From contig CAWFGB010000005.1 of the NCBI GenBank assembly GCA_963815285.1, positions 62,001-126,000 of the forward strand: a stretch of 64,000 nucleotides of DNA, written 5' to 3'. The DNA is from JACCSI01 sp963815285 (GTDB taxonomy: Bacteria > Acidobacteriota > Vicinamibacteria > Vicinamibacterales > UBA2999). The translations under genes and the position numbers were made by a program. A model generated the notes under the pieces. It saw only the letters and a list, made by a program, of their open reading frames with translations, was not told the DNA's origin and searched no databases. Positions 22,348 to 30,985 of this stretch are shown piece by piece. Each line of letters opens with the position of its first letter. The first letter of the stretch is position 1.

Positions 22348-23708
22348 CTCAGCGCCACCAGCGCGTCGGCGAGCAGTGCGTCCTGCTCCTCGAAGACGGT
22401 GCGCAGATCGAGCACGACGCGATCATTCTCGATACGAGCAATGACCGGCGGCTCGAGTGCGCGCAGCTTCTCTTCGAGCGCGGCGGCCGACCACTGCGGA
22501 TGCTCGATAGCCACCAACACGGTGTCGAGCGCGATGCCTGGGGCGCTGCCGCCGCCGACCGCCGAAACACCGCTCATCAACGCCACCTGCCACCGCGCGG
22601 CATGAAGGTGCGCCGCCAGTTGTTGCGCCCGCATTTCGATGAGCTCGGCGTTGGTAGTCAACATCCGCACGACCGGCACGGACGCGGTCGCCCGGCCGGC
22701 GCGGTATTCGATCAGTGTCGCCTCGAGGGCGGCGAGTGTCAGCTTGTCCACACGCAGCGCGCGCATGAGCGGATGCTGTTGCAGGCGCTGCACCAGCGCC
22801 CGTCGTCCAACGATGATGCCGGCCTGGGGACCGCCAAGCATCTTGTCGCCGCTGAAGCAGACCAGGTCGACGCCCGCGGCCACGGACTGCTGGACAGTCG
22901 GCTCGCCGGCCGTTCCCTCCACCAGGCAGCCACTGCCAAGATCTTCAACCAGCGTGACCTCGCCTTCCCGCGCGGTGCGCACCATGTCCTCGAGCGTTGG
23001 TCGCTCGGTGAATCCCTCGATCCTGAAATTCGAGGGATGGACCCGCAACAGCATCGCGGTGCGCGGGCCAATTGCCGCGCGATAATCGGCCGCCCTCGTC
23101 CGATTAGTCGTGCCGACTTCGCGCAACACGGCGCCGGATTGGGCCATCACGTCCGGCACGCGGAAGCCGCCGCCAATCTCCACGAGTTCACCGCGCGAGA
23201 CGATCACTTCGCGCCCCGCTCCGAGCGCCGCGAGGATCAACATCGTCGCCGCCGCGTTGTTGTTGACGACGGCCGCCGCTTCGGCGCCGGTGAGTGCGGT
23301 CAGCAGAGAACCGGCATGGACCGACCGGGAGCCGCGCCGACCTTCCTGCACGTCGTACTCGAGATTGGCATAGCCGCGCGCAACATCCAGGACGCGATCG
23401 AGCGCCGCCAACGGCAACGGCGCCCGTCCCAGGTTCGTGTGAATAACGACGCCGGTGGCATTGATGACCGGGCGCAGGGAACCGCGCGCCTGGCGACTGA
23501 GGTCCCGCGACAGCCGGCTCTCGATCTCACGTGCCACGTCGTCGGCCCCGCCGAAATCCTGGCCGGCCGCAATGCCGGTCCGGATCGCGTCAGCAGCGTG
23601 ACGTAACGCCTCGAGGGTGGCCGCATGACCGTACTGATGCTCGAGTGACGCGACCGCTGCGCGTTGGCGCAACTGCTCGATTGACGGAATGATGCGAAAG
23701 TCAGGCAC
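22344..23708 (-). CDS. selA: L-seryl-tRNA(Sec) selenium transferase
   Basis: SelA converts seryl-tRNA(Sec) to selenocysteinyl-tRNA(Sec) using selenophosphate and PLP. The 454-residue product has the full-length family layout: N-terminal helical tRNA-binding region, INATGVVIHTNLGRAPL (about 82-98), AVVNNNAAA, VEDLGSGCL and the PLP lysine in CFSGDKMLGGPQAG (Lys289). Length and motifs indicate an intact enzyme. The start is GTG 23708. selB and tRNA-Sec are not adjacent and were not seen in this window. Its presence supports reading the TGA at 6201 as Sec. It is flanked by unrelated plus-strand genes and may have its own promoter in 23709-23917. Confidence 0.95.
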   Translation of the reverse strand: MPDFRIIPSIEQLRQRAAVASLEHQYGHAATLEALRHAADAIRTGIAAGQDFGGADDVAREIESRLSRDLSRQARGSLRPVINATGVVIHTNLGRAPLPLAALDRVLDVARGYANLEYDVQEGRRGSRSVHAGSLLTALTGAEAAAVVNNNAAATMLILAALGAGREVIVSRGELVEIGGGFRVPDVMAQSGAVLREVGTTNRTRAADYRAAIGPRTAMLLRVHPSNFRIEGFTERPTLEDMVRTAREGEVTLVEDLGSGCLVEGTAGEPTVQQSVAAGVDLVCFSGDKMLGGPQAGIIVGRRALVQRLQQHPLMRALRVDKLTLAALEATLIEYRAGRATASVPVVRMLTTNAELIEMRAQQLAAHLHAARWQVALMSGVSAVGGGSAPGIALDTVLVAIEHPQWSAAALEEKLRALEPPVIARIENDRVVLDLRTVFEEQDALLADALVALS

Positions 23709-23719
23709 GGAAATATCAT

Positions 23720-23752
23720 GTGCCTAAAGTGCCTGTGGAGCCTAAGGGCCTG
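23720..23752 (+). repeat. GTGCCT direct repeat upstream of selA
   Basis: Units GTGCCTAAA, GTGCCTGTGG and GCCTAAGGGCC lie in tandem in the 209-bp gap between selA and the serine hydrolase. They resemble the GGTGCC repeats at 20219-20245. Nothing else is recognisable in this gap. Confidence 0.4.
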
Positions 23753-23917
23753 TAACAAACGCTGATCGCACGAACGGCTGTAGTTGTCGGCCCACTCAAA
23801 TGGTGCGCTCGAGCGCCCGCAAACCCTGCACCGTCTTGATCTGGAAACACCGCATACCTGCCGTTCCGGCGGTAGAATGCCGCGGTCTGCAGGTCGCAGC
23901 CGATCCGGAGGGAAGAG

Positions 23918-25939
23918 ATGAGTCTGCTCACCATCCGCGCGCTCGTCGTGGCTATCACCCTGCTCCCGGCCGTCGCCCAGACGCAACCGCAAACGCCCGC
24001 CACCCAGGCGAGCCCAGTCCCGCAGGCACCCGGGCTCACTTTCAAGCAGCTGACCGAAGATACCAGGATAAAAACACCGTCCGGGGCGACGTTCATGGTG
24101 GCCAGTGGCTGGCACATCGCCGAGACCCCGACCTTGTTGGTCGTCCAGGAGCCTGAGAAGGAACTGGCCGCGGCGTTCGTCGAGACCGTCGCGACGACGG
24201 CCGAAGAGGCCATCGCCGAGGCGTGGAAGCGCTGGAAGCCGGACTTCGCACGCACCGTGCGCCAGACCAACAAACCCCCGGTCACACAGGGATGGGACGA
24301 GGTGGCCCAGATCGCCTACGAAACCGGCGCCGAGGAGCGTCGCGTTGTGGTTGGCGCTGCACGACGAAAGGGCAAGACCTACTACGTCACGCTGATCGAC
24401 GGTGCACTCGCCGCTGCGGAGCGACGCGGGGCGCAGCTTAACATCGCCATCAGCAGCCTCGAGGTCGCAGACCGTGCGGAGGAGAACCTGGCCGGCAGGA
24501 AACCGCACGCGTTCGACGCGGCGCGCGCCGAGAAGTTCCTGGCCTTCGCCGAACAAGCCCGCAAGCTGGCGAAGGTGCCGGGGGCCGCGATCGCCGTAAT
24601 CCAGGACGGAAAGATCGTGCTCGAAAAAGGCCTTGGTGTGCGCGAGCTGAACGCGATTGAACCGGTTACGCCGGAGACGCTCTTCATGATCGGCTCGATG
24701 ACCAAGCCACTCACGTCTCTGATGATGGCAAGGCTGGTCGACCGAGGGACCTTCACCTGGGACACGCCGGTCACGACGCTGCTGCCGTCGTTCGCGCTGG
24801 GTGATCCCGACGCGACACGCCGCGTAACGATGGCCCACACGGTATGCGCCTGCACGGGCCTGCCGCGGTGGGACATGGAGTTCATTTTCGAGTGGGACGG
24901 CTCGACCCCGGCGAAGAGGATCGAGCTTCTGCGCGCGATGAAGCCGACGACGGCTTTCGGCGAAACGTTCCAGTACAGCAACCTGATGGTGGCCACGGGC
25001 GGCTATGTCGCGGCGATGGCGGCAACCGGTGGGAAGGACCTACGTCGCGGCTACGTCGACACGATGACCACGGAAGTGCTGCGTCCGCTAGGGATGACGG
25101 CGACCGCCCTGGACCTGGACGAGGCCCGGAAGCGTGAGCACGCGCGTCCGCACGGCCGCACCCTGATGTTCGATCCGCAGCCGATCGCCACCGAGACGGA
25201 GCGTGGCGTGGACTCGGTGATGCCGGCGGGGGGTGCGTGGTCGAACGTGCGCGACCTGTCGCGGTGGCTCCTGCTGGAACTGAATGACGGCACGCTCGAC
25301 GGCAAGCAGATCGTCACCGGGCGAAACCTGCTCGAACGCCGCAAGCCGCAGGCGCGGATCAACGCGAAGCAGTCGTACGGGCTTGCGCTGTTCCTCGACG
25401 AATCACGAGGCATCAAGGCCATCGGCCACGGCGGCAACACGTTCGGGTTCACCGCCGACGCGACTTTCTTCCCCGACCACGGCCTGGGGCTGGTCGTGCT
25501 CACCAATGCCGCGTCGGCCAACGCCTACACCGCGGCCGTGCGGCGCCGGCTCGTCGAATTGCTGTTCGACGCCGACGAGGAGGCGGAAAAGGCTCTGGCA
25601 TTCGGACTAAAGCAGACTGAGGACGCCATCAAAAGACAGATGGAAGAGATCACGCTGACGCCCGATGCCACGTTCATCGATCCGCTGATCGGTAGGTGGA
25701 CCAATCCCCGGCTCGGCACGATCGAGATTCGCCGCGAAACGGGGGGCGTCGTGCTCGATGCCGGCGAATGGAACGCGCCGATTGGCGAGCACAAGGACAA
25801 GTCGGGCGTGCGGCGGATCCTCCTCACGGGCCCTCCGTTTGCCGGGTTCGCGTTCTGGCCGCAGGTCAACGACGGAAAGCCGGGACTGCTGTTCGAGACC
25901 GCGCAGCAGAAGTATTGGTTCGAACGCATCGGGAGGTGA
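23918..25939 (+). CDS. exported serine beta-lactamase-like hydrolase with extra N-terminal domain
   Basis: The 673-residue protein has a signal peptide (to about residue 21), an N-terminal domain of about 40-185 that looks like a PsbP/DcrB-type fold (TPSGATFMVASGWHI and later AAFVETVATTAEEAIAEAW), and a class-C beta-lactamase/PBP4-like domain from about 200. In the latter, SMTK holds Ser260 and Lys263, YSN is at 353-355 and GHGGNT has His-Gly-Gly at 504-506. A C-terminal beta-rich domain (about 570-673) resembles the barrel often attached to these esterases. All catalytic residues are present. It likely works in the periplasm on a D-amino-acid peptide or ester; antibiotic hydrolysis is not implied. 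Confidence 0.85.
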   Translation: MSLLTIRALVVAITLLPAVAQTQPQTPATQASPVPQAPGLTFKQLTEDTRIKTPSGATFMVASGWHIAETPTLLVVQEPEKELAAAFVETVATTAEEAIAEAWKRWKPDFARTVRQTNKPPVTQGWDEVAQIAYETGAEERRVVVGAARRKGKTYYVTLIDGALAAAERRGAQLNIAISSLEVADRAEENLAGRKPHAFDAARAEKFLAFAEQARKLAKVPGAAIAVIQDGKIVLEKGLGVRELNAIEPVTPETLFMIGSMTKPLTSLMMARLVDRGTFTWDTPVTTLLPSFALGDPDATRRVTMAHTVCACTGLPRWDMEFIFEWDGSTPAKRIELLRAMKPTTAFGETFQYSNLMVATGGYVAAMAATGGKDLRRGYVDTMTTEVLRPLGMTATALDLDEARKREHARPHGRTLMFDPQPIATETERGVDSVMPAGGAWSNVRDLSRWLLLELNDGTLDGKQIVTGRNLLERRKPQARINAKQSYGLALFLDESRGIKAIGHGGNTFGFTADATFFPDHGLGLVVLTNAASANAYTAAVRRRLVELLFDADEEAEKALAFGLKQTEDAIKRQMEEITLTPDATFIDPLIGRWTNPRLGTIEIRRETGGVVLDAGEWNAPIGEHKDKSGVRRILLTGPPFAGFAFWPQVNDGKPGLLFETAQQKYWFERIGR

Positions 25940-26115
25940 TCACGGACCGCGATCGGCGATGCTGCGTGATGATGCGCGCTTCGCGTACGAAACTTTGTCG
26001 CTGTCGTCAACCCTCGTCGATCGGCTGCGCGGCCCGGCTCGCGATGTGGCCAACTCGAAACAACTGCCGCCTGGTAGCCATGTAACGTTCGAGCCTGGCG
26101 GTGGACACCGCGGGG

Positions 26116-27282
26116 TCACAGTGTGGGTCGCTCGCCAGGAGCTGCGCCGTCCTCCGCTGGGCGATCGGCGCCGAAGAGACCGGCCGCGGCCCTGCGGAAG
26201 AGGTCCCGGCGTGGGCTCGTCACGAACGCCCACACCAGGACTCTGATCGGCACCGGGAGGCGCGGCGGCTGGCCATCGACCGGTGCCGCGAACCACGCCG
26301 ACAGGGCCCTTAGCGGGTCGTGCCGCAGCTCGTCTACCTGCGCGACGCGATGCACGCAGCCGACCGTGCAGAACGGGGCGCACCCCTTGACCTCGTGATA
26401 CTGCTCCCGCAGGTGATCTGGGGTGTAGTCCTCCAGCGGAACGCCGGGACGGCCGCGCTGCTGCGAGCACCAGTGCACGCGCCCGTCCTCACAGATGTAG
26501 AGATATCGCGCGCCCGCGCGGCAGTGCCAGTCGTTGGGCCGGCCGTCGGCCAGGTTCCTCTGAAAGCGGTTGTAGTTGGCGTAGTCGAACACCGATCGGC
26601 CGAGAGCCACCGCTTGTTCGAGCAGCAGCCGGTGCCGCTCGTCGAGGGCGCGCAGCCGGCCGGTGCCGTCGTGAATGATCCCGATCGTCGTGGAGAAGCC
26701 CAGGTCGCGCGCGCGCCGCATGATGACCAGCGCATCCTCGGGATCGCGGATGCCCGAGCCGACCACGGAGTTGACCGTCACGTCGAACTCGCCGAGCTCG
26801 GAGAGCCACCGGAGCTTCTGGTCCAGCAGCGTAAGACTCTTCTTCGATGCCTCGTCCGGCCGCACGTTGTCGATGCTGATCTGCAGATGGTCGAGGCCCG
26901 CGCGATTGAGGCCGCGGATCCGGTCGCGACTCAGCAGGTACCCGTTCGTGATGACCGTCGCGATGGCGCCGCGCCTACGGATGTGACGGACGACCGCATC
27001 GAGCTCCGGATGCAGCAGGGGCTCACCTCCGCTCAGCGTCACGACGCCGGCGCCCAGGGTTGCCAGGCGATCGATGCGGCGAAGTATCTCAGCGGTGGGT
27101 ACCGGAGCCGAATGATTGTCGTACTCGTTGCAATAGGTGCACGACAGGTTGCAGCGCCTGGTGGGAATCAGGTGGACCGCCACGGGCCGATACCTTGATC
27201 GAAGCGATCGCACCAGCATCCGCGTCTCGCGAAGCCGTCGCCCCAATCTTCGAACACGCCGCCTCAGCCGAGTCAGGCTCAT
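26116..27282 (-). CDS. radical SAM protein with C-terminal cysteine cluster
   Basis: The 388-residue enzyme has the CxxxCxxC motif in RRCNLSCTYCNEYD (Cys44, Cys48, Cys51), the GGEPLLHPEL motif and SAM-binding strands, so it should cleave SAM reductively. The C-terminal part has further cysteines (YICEDGRVHWC and CAPFCTVGC), like the SPASM or Twitch auxiliary clusters of MoaA/PqqE-type enzymes. The N-terminus is very basic and may bind membrane or nucleic acid. No peptide precursor or partner gene is adjacent, so the substrate is unknown. The preceding 176 bp (25940-26115) hold nothing recognisable. Confidence 0.85.
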   Translation of the reverse strand: MSLTRLRRRVRRLGRRLRETRMLVRSLRSRYRPVAVHLIPTRRCNLSCTYCNEYDNHSAPVPTAEILRRIDRLATLGAGVVTLSGGEPLLHPELDAVVRHIRRRGAIATVITNGYLLSRDRIRGLNRAGLDHLQISIDNVRPDEASKKSLTLLDQKLRWLSELGEFDVTVNSVVGSGIRDPEDALVIMRRARDLGFSTTIGIIHDGTGRLRALDERHRLLLEQAVALGRSVFDYANYNRFQRNLADGRPNDWHCRAGARYLYICEDGRVHWCSQQRGRPGVPLEDYTPDHLREQYHEVKGCAPFCTVGCVHRVAQVDELRHDPLRALSAWFAAPVDGQPPRLPVPIRVLVWAFVTSPRRDLFRRAAAGLFGADRPAEDGAAPGERPTL

Positions 27283-27402
27283 GATCGGTTTCGATCATCT
27301 TCTCACCCTTCCGACGGACGGTGTCCGCCTTACCGTTCCTCTGTGGTGGGCGACTTCTCGTTTTAGAACAGGTGAGTCTTGCCGACGATCACTTGAAAGC
27401 CG

Positions 27403-27882
27403 CTATAGCTCTTTGTGCATCCAGACAGCGTCCATCCGGAAACCGTTTCCAAGAGCGACTTCCCTGCGCTCGCGGACGCAGTAGCCCAATGCGCGGTAGA
27501 ACGGCTCCGCGTTCAGCGAAGCCGCAAACGCGAGATGGTCAAGTCCCTTCGCGCGAGCGATCGCTTCGATCGCGTTGACAAGGGCCGTACCAACGCCTTG
27601 GCGCGTGGCTGTCGGCAGCACATAACAGGCGCGAAGCTCGGAACGCTCCACCACGAGCGCTCCGATTCCGACCAGCTGGCCGTCCAACTCCGCGACGAGG
27701 CGAATTTCGCGATCCTCATTCAGCCTGAGCTCGTTCAGCGTTTCATCCGTGACGGGCACGATCCAGTTGTGAATGACTTCAGCCGCGTAGTGGGTCGTTG
27801 CGAGGCCAGTGATCGCGCCGTTGACGATGTCGATATACGAGCGCAGCTCGTCCTCGTGAAGTACGCGGACAACGCAGGCCAT
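27403..27882 (-). CDS. GNAT family N-acetyltransferase
   Basis: The 159-residue protein has GNAT blocks: RVLHEDELRSYIDIVNGAI, IRLVAELDGQLVGIGAL, LRACYVLPTATRQGVGTALV with the acetyl-CoA loop RQGVGT, and LAFAASLNAEPFYRALGY. I chose ATG 27882, with a GGAG motif just upstream; GTG 27918 would add 12 residues. It is a single gene between the radical SAM gene and the CPBP protease gene. The acceptor substrate is unknown. Confidence 0.85.
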   Translation of the reverse strand: MACVVRVLHEDELRSYIDIVNGAITGLATTHYAAEVIHNWIVPVTDETLNELRLNEDREIRLVAELDGQLVGIGALVVERSELRACYVLPTATRQGVGTALVNAIEAIARAKGLDHLAFAASLNAEPFYRALGYCVRERREVALGNGFRMDAVWMHKEL

Positions 27883-28002
27883 ATGCTCCGATTCTACGCT
27901 CGCGAGTCCTGCGGTCACGGCGGTGTGATAGTGCCGTGCATGGAGGCCGTACGCCGTGGCTAAGAAACTCGCGACGTCCCCGGCTGCTTGGCTCGACGAG
28001 CG

Positions 28003-28677
28003 CTAAAAAGAAAGCAGCCCGATGAGCAGCAATCCGGTATGCGCGATGGCGGTTGCGCACAGGTCTCGTCTCCAGATGTAGGCGGCGCCCATGAGGACGC
28101 CGAAAGGCAGATTCGCCGCCAGTGCAGGGCCGAGTCCCCAGAACGGAATATGGGCCAGGCCGAACACTGCCGCTGCGAGGAGCCCGCCGAGGGGCAGACT
28201 TCCCGTGAGCGTCCCGAGCCGTTCAACGGCGTATCCCCGGTACAGCACTTCCTCGACGGGGCCACTGGTCAATGCCACGCACACCCGCCACCACCGTGGT
28301 TGATTGGCGATCGCCTCGAGGCCTGGCTCGAAGCCGCCGAGCCCGAGCGCGCGCAGCAATGGTGTGGTCAGAAGGGGTAGAAGACAGTGAGCCACTAGGA
28401 TGACGGTTACGGCCAGGACACCGGTCATGACGTCCGGTCGACGCACACCAATCGACGCGAGCGGCAGCTGTTCCCACCGGAGCACGATGAGCAGCACCAG
28501 GATCGCGATGACGCAGAGCACCAGCTGGAGCGGCATCTGTATGCTCAGGGTCGGCGAGGGGCCGTGCACCGTGCGCGACCAGGCTGCGAGCGCCGGAGGT
28601 CCGAGCAGTGCGATCGTCAGCGCTGCCGCGGTTGCGGGCTGTGAACGGGATGCAGGCCAAGGGACCAAGGACCGCAC
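28003..28677 (-). CDS. CPBP family intramembrane glutamic protease
   Basis: The 224-residue polytopic protein carries the CPBP (Abi/CAAX protease-like) motifs EEVLYRG at 142-148 (Glu142, Glu143, Arg147), FGLAHIPFW with His176 and AIAHTG with His213. These form the active site of Rce1-type intramembrane proteases. About seven to eight hydrophobic segments are present. No bacteriocin gene is adjacent, so a self-immunity role is not indicated. The GTG/ATG start at 28677 follows a divergent promoter region shared with the dioxygenase-like gene. Confidence 0.85.
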   Translation of the reverse strand: MRSLVPWPASRSQPATAAALTIALLGPPALAAWSRTVHGPSPTLSIQMPLQLVLCVIAILVLLIVLRWEQLPLASIGVRRPDVMTGVLAVTVILVAHCLLPLLTTPLLRALGLGGFEPGLEAIANQPRWWRVCVALTSGPVEEVLYRGYAVERLGTLTGSLPLGGLLAAAVFGLAHIPFWGLGPALAANLPFGVLMGAAYIWRRDLCATAIAHTGLLLIGLLSF

Positions 28678-28759
28678 AGCGGTGGCATTGTAAACCCGAA
28701 CTCACTGCGACTCGTCCGGGTCGCAAGTAACGCCGAAGGACAGCCGCAGAGGACGTCAC

Positions 28760-29377
28760 ATGCGCATCGCACTATCGCTCCTGCTAGTCGGGCTAACGGC
28801 CGTCCTCGTTTCCTCCCAAGAGGACGAACTAGTCCCAGCTCCTTACCTGGCACCCCAGTACACGGCTGCGAGCGACGCTCCGGCCAGCGTCGTCATCGCA
28901 GGATCGAACGAACCCGGAGAACGACTGATCGTGACAGGTCGAGTCCTAGACGGAGCGAAACCGATCGCTGGCGCTTCCATCTTTGTCTTCCAGACGGACG
29001 CCGCAGGTCGATACGCGCCGGACAAGAGGGGCAACGACGCGGAACTCGATCCGCGGCTGCGAGGATTGCTACGAACGGACCGGCAAGGACGGTATCGGTA
29101 CGAGACGATCCGGCCCGGCAGCTACGACGGCAACGCGGCACACGTTCACTACGTGGTGAAGGCGGCTGGGTACAAGGCCCGCCTGCTTGACCTGTGGTTT
29201 GAGGACGACCCAATTCTCGTGGCGCGACGTGCCGCAGGAGAGCCAGAGATTCCCCCCGGGATTCGGAACTCGCCCTACTACAAAGCATCGTCCGACGTCG
29301 TATCGATACGACCCGTCGCCCGAGACGCGAGCGGGGTCTGGCATGCCACGAGGGACATCCGGATGTTCAAGCGATAG
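28760..29377 (+). CDS. exported intradiol ring-cleavage dioxygenase-like protein
   Basis: The 205-residue product has a signal peptide (cleavage near VSSQ), then a dioxygenase-type beta sandwich: GRVLDGAKPIAGASIFVFQTDAAGRYAPD, LRTDRQGRYRYETIRPGSY and AHVHYVVKAAG. The Tyr residues in GRYAPD and RYRYET and the His pair in HVH correspond to the non-haem Fe(III) ligands of protocatechuate/catechol dioxygenases. An exported form is unusual for aromatic catabolism and may act on extracellular phenolics. No catabolic pathway genes are adjacent. Confidence 0.75.
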   Translation: MRIALSLLLVGLTAVLVSSQEDELVPAPYLAPQYTAASDAPASVVIAGSNEPGERLIVTGRVLDGAKPIAGASIFVFQTDAAGRYAPDKRGNDAELDPRLRGLLRTDRQGRYRYETIRPGSYDGNAAHVHYVVKAAGYKARLLDLWFEDDPILVARRAAGEPEIPPGIRNSPYYKASSDVVSIRPVARDASGVWHATRDIRMFKR

Positions 29378-29576
29378 CGCGGTAGCCGAAAGAAGGGGCG
29401 ATGCGCCGAGTCGGTAACCGGAGATGCCGATCCGCCGGGGAGTCGCGACCTCAAGAGATCTCGACCCCGTAACTTCGACAATCTTGCCGTTTCTGGCGAT
29501 GGTGCTGCACAATCACTCCCTTCCGCGCGGGTGACGATATGCCGGCGCTCGGGATGCCGCCGCCTAGCGCCGCGAC

Positions 29577-30352
29577 GTGCACGAGCCACCGACAAGCAGC
29601 ATAGGTGTCATCGATCTCGCGACTTGGGCCGTCGTGGCCAGCCGCCCGATCCCGATTGTCTGGGGGAACGTCTTTCTGCTAGACGAGCGCCGCGAGCGCG
29701 TTATCGTCCAGGCCCTGCCTCCAACGTCTCAACCGCCGGGGGTGTTCGTGATTCTCGATCCCGAGACGGTCGACGTCACGGCGACGATTTCCGAGAGCGC
29801 CTTGACCGGCCTGGGGCCAGCCGTCAACAACGCACCGAACCAGCCACTGCTCGTGCTCAACTCGAGAGGAGATGCTTACTTTTTGATCGCCCGCCGCGAG
29901 GTCGACTTGGCACCCGGGGGTCTATCGCAGTGTGTCCATCACTCGCTCAGTCGGCTCGACGCGAACACGGGCGCCGTTCTCGAGCGCACAGACCTGCGTC
30001 CAATCGCCCAGCAGTTCTCCTTGCGACCTTGCACGATCGCTCCTGGTTCCAAGTCAAGGCCCCGGCGAGCCCAACGTTCGCGGCCGAGGTCCAAGGGAAT
30101 GCCGTAACTCTCTCATGGGACGATCCCGGGAACACCACGCATCTCGAACTTGAGGTCGGCTCATCGTCAGGTTTACGCAATCTGCTCGTGATGTCGCTGA
30201 ACGGGACGAGCTTCACTGCAAGCGGTGTGCCTCACGGCACCTACTACCTGCGTCTGCGCGCCATCAACGAGCTGGGGCGCAGCCTGCCGTCGCAGGAAAT
30301 CACGCTCGTTGTGCCTCGAGCCCGTGGCGCTCTGGACGGCACGACGAGTTGA
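29577..30352 (+). pseudogene. broken YncE-like beta-propeller/FN3 protein
   Basis: One frame from 29577 reads beta-propeller blades (GVIDLATWAVVASRPI, VFVILDPETVDVTATI, SLSRLDANTGAVLERTDL). After about 30030 the homologous reading moves to another frame, with WFQVKAPASPTFAAEVQGN and a fibronectin type III module (NAVTLSWDDPG to TYYLRLRAINELGRSLPSQEI) ending at 30352. The N-terminal blades are also missing. It is a decayed or misassembled secreted repeat protein. The surrounding stretches 29378-29576 and 30353-30527 hold nothing recognisable. Confidence 0.65.
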
Positions 30353-30527
30353 TTGCGCGTCGGCGGGGTGCATCATCAAGTGTAAGATGCGGCGCGTTTG
30401 GGACTTGTGAGCGCCGACAGTCATATGGGTCGACGCCCGTTGGCCGCGAAGTGGCCTGGCCTCGCGGTCCACAAGTAGTTAGGCGGACTTTGCAGCGTGT
30501 TTCTGCCGGATCACCGTCTAGAAACGA

Positions 30528-30893
30528 ATGAGAGTAATTCGCGCGATCCTCGGCGCTCTATGCGGCTATCTGATCTTTGCGCTCACCGGCGTGGCGCTTG
30601 GAGTGTTCAGTGGCCGCAACCTGCATGCCGCGCAGCCGCTCTGGTTCGTCGCACTCACGGCAGGATACGGTGTGCTCTTCGCAGGGCTTGGTGGCCTCGT
30701 GGCATCGCGAATCGCACCCTACCGTAGTTGGGCGGTGGTCGGCATGACGTGCTTGCTGGCGCTTGGGGCCGCGGCGTCGCTCGTGACCAGTCCGGCAGCA
30801 GACGCGCGATGGTCGCAGTGGAGCGCGCTCCTGCTTATGGCTCCGAGCGCGTATCTGGTGCCGCGCCTGCTGGGCCGTGCGCGCGCCGCCTGA
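30528..30893 (+). CDS. small four-helix membrane protein
   Basis: The 121-residue product has four hydrophobic segments (about 4-26, 38-62, 67-87 and 95-111) and short loops, and begins MRVIRAILGALCGYLIFAL. I recognise no named family, although Gly-rich helices (AGLGGLVASRIAP) are typical of small TM helper proteins. ATG 30528 follows directly after a non-coding stretch. Function unknown. Confidence 0.65.
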   Translation: MRVIRAILGALCGYLIFALTGVALGVFSGRNLHAAQPLWFVALTAGYGVLFAGLGGLVASRIAPYRSWAVVGMTCLLALGAAASLVTSPAADARWSQWSALLLMAPSAYLVPRLLGRARAA

Positions 30894-30985
30894 CGACGGT
30901 TGGTGACCATGTGGTTGCGGCTACCGGCGTTGGTTCGGGCCGTTGCGGCTGAAACGCGAGTCGTTAGCCGGAGCAGGACAGCCGG

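Noticed and set aside
22086..23606. 506-codon plus-strand open frame opposite selA
   Set aside because: selA is unambiguous on the other strand; the antisense translation is low in hydrophobic residues and has no homology that I recognise.
30353..30985. attC-like integron sites (GTTAGGC at about 30478, GTTAGCC at about 30961)
   Set aside because: No matching left-hand core sites or paired L boxes were found, and there is no integron integrase in the window. Cassette-type gene content alone is not enough.
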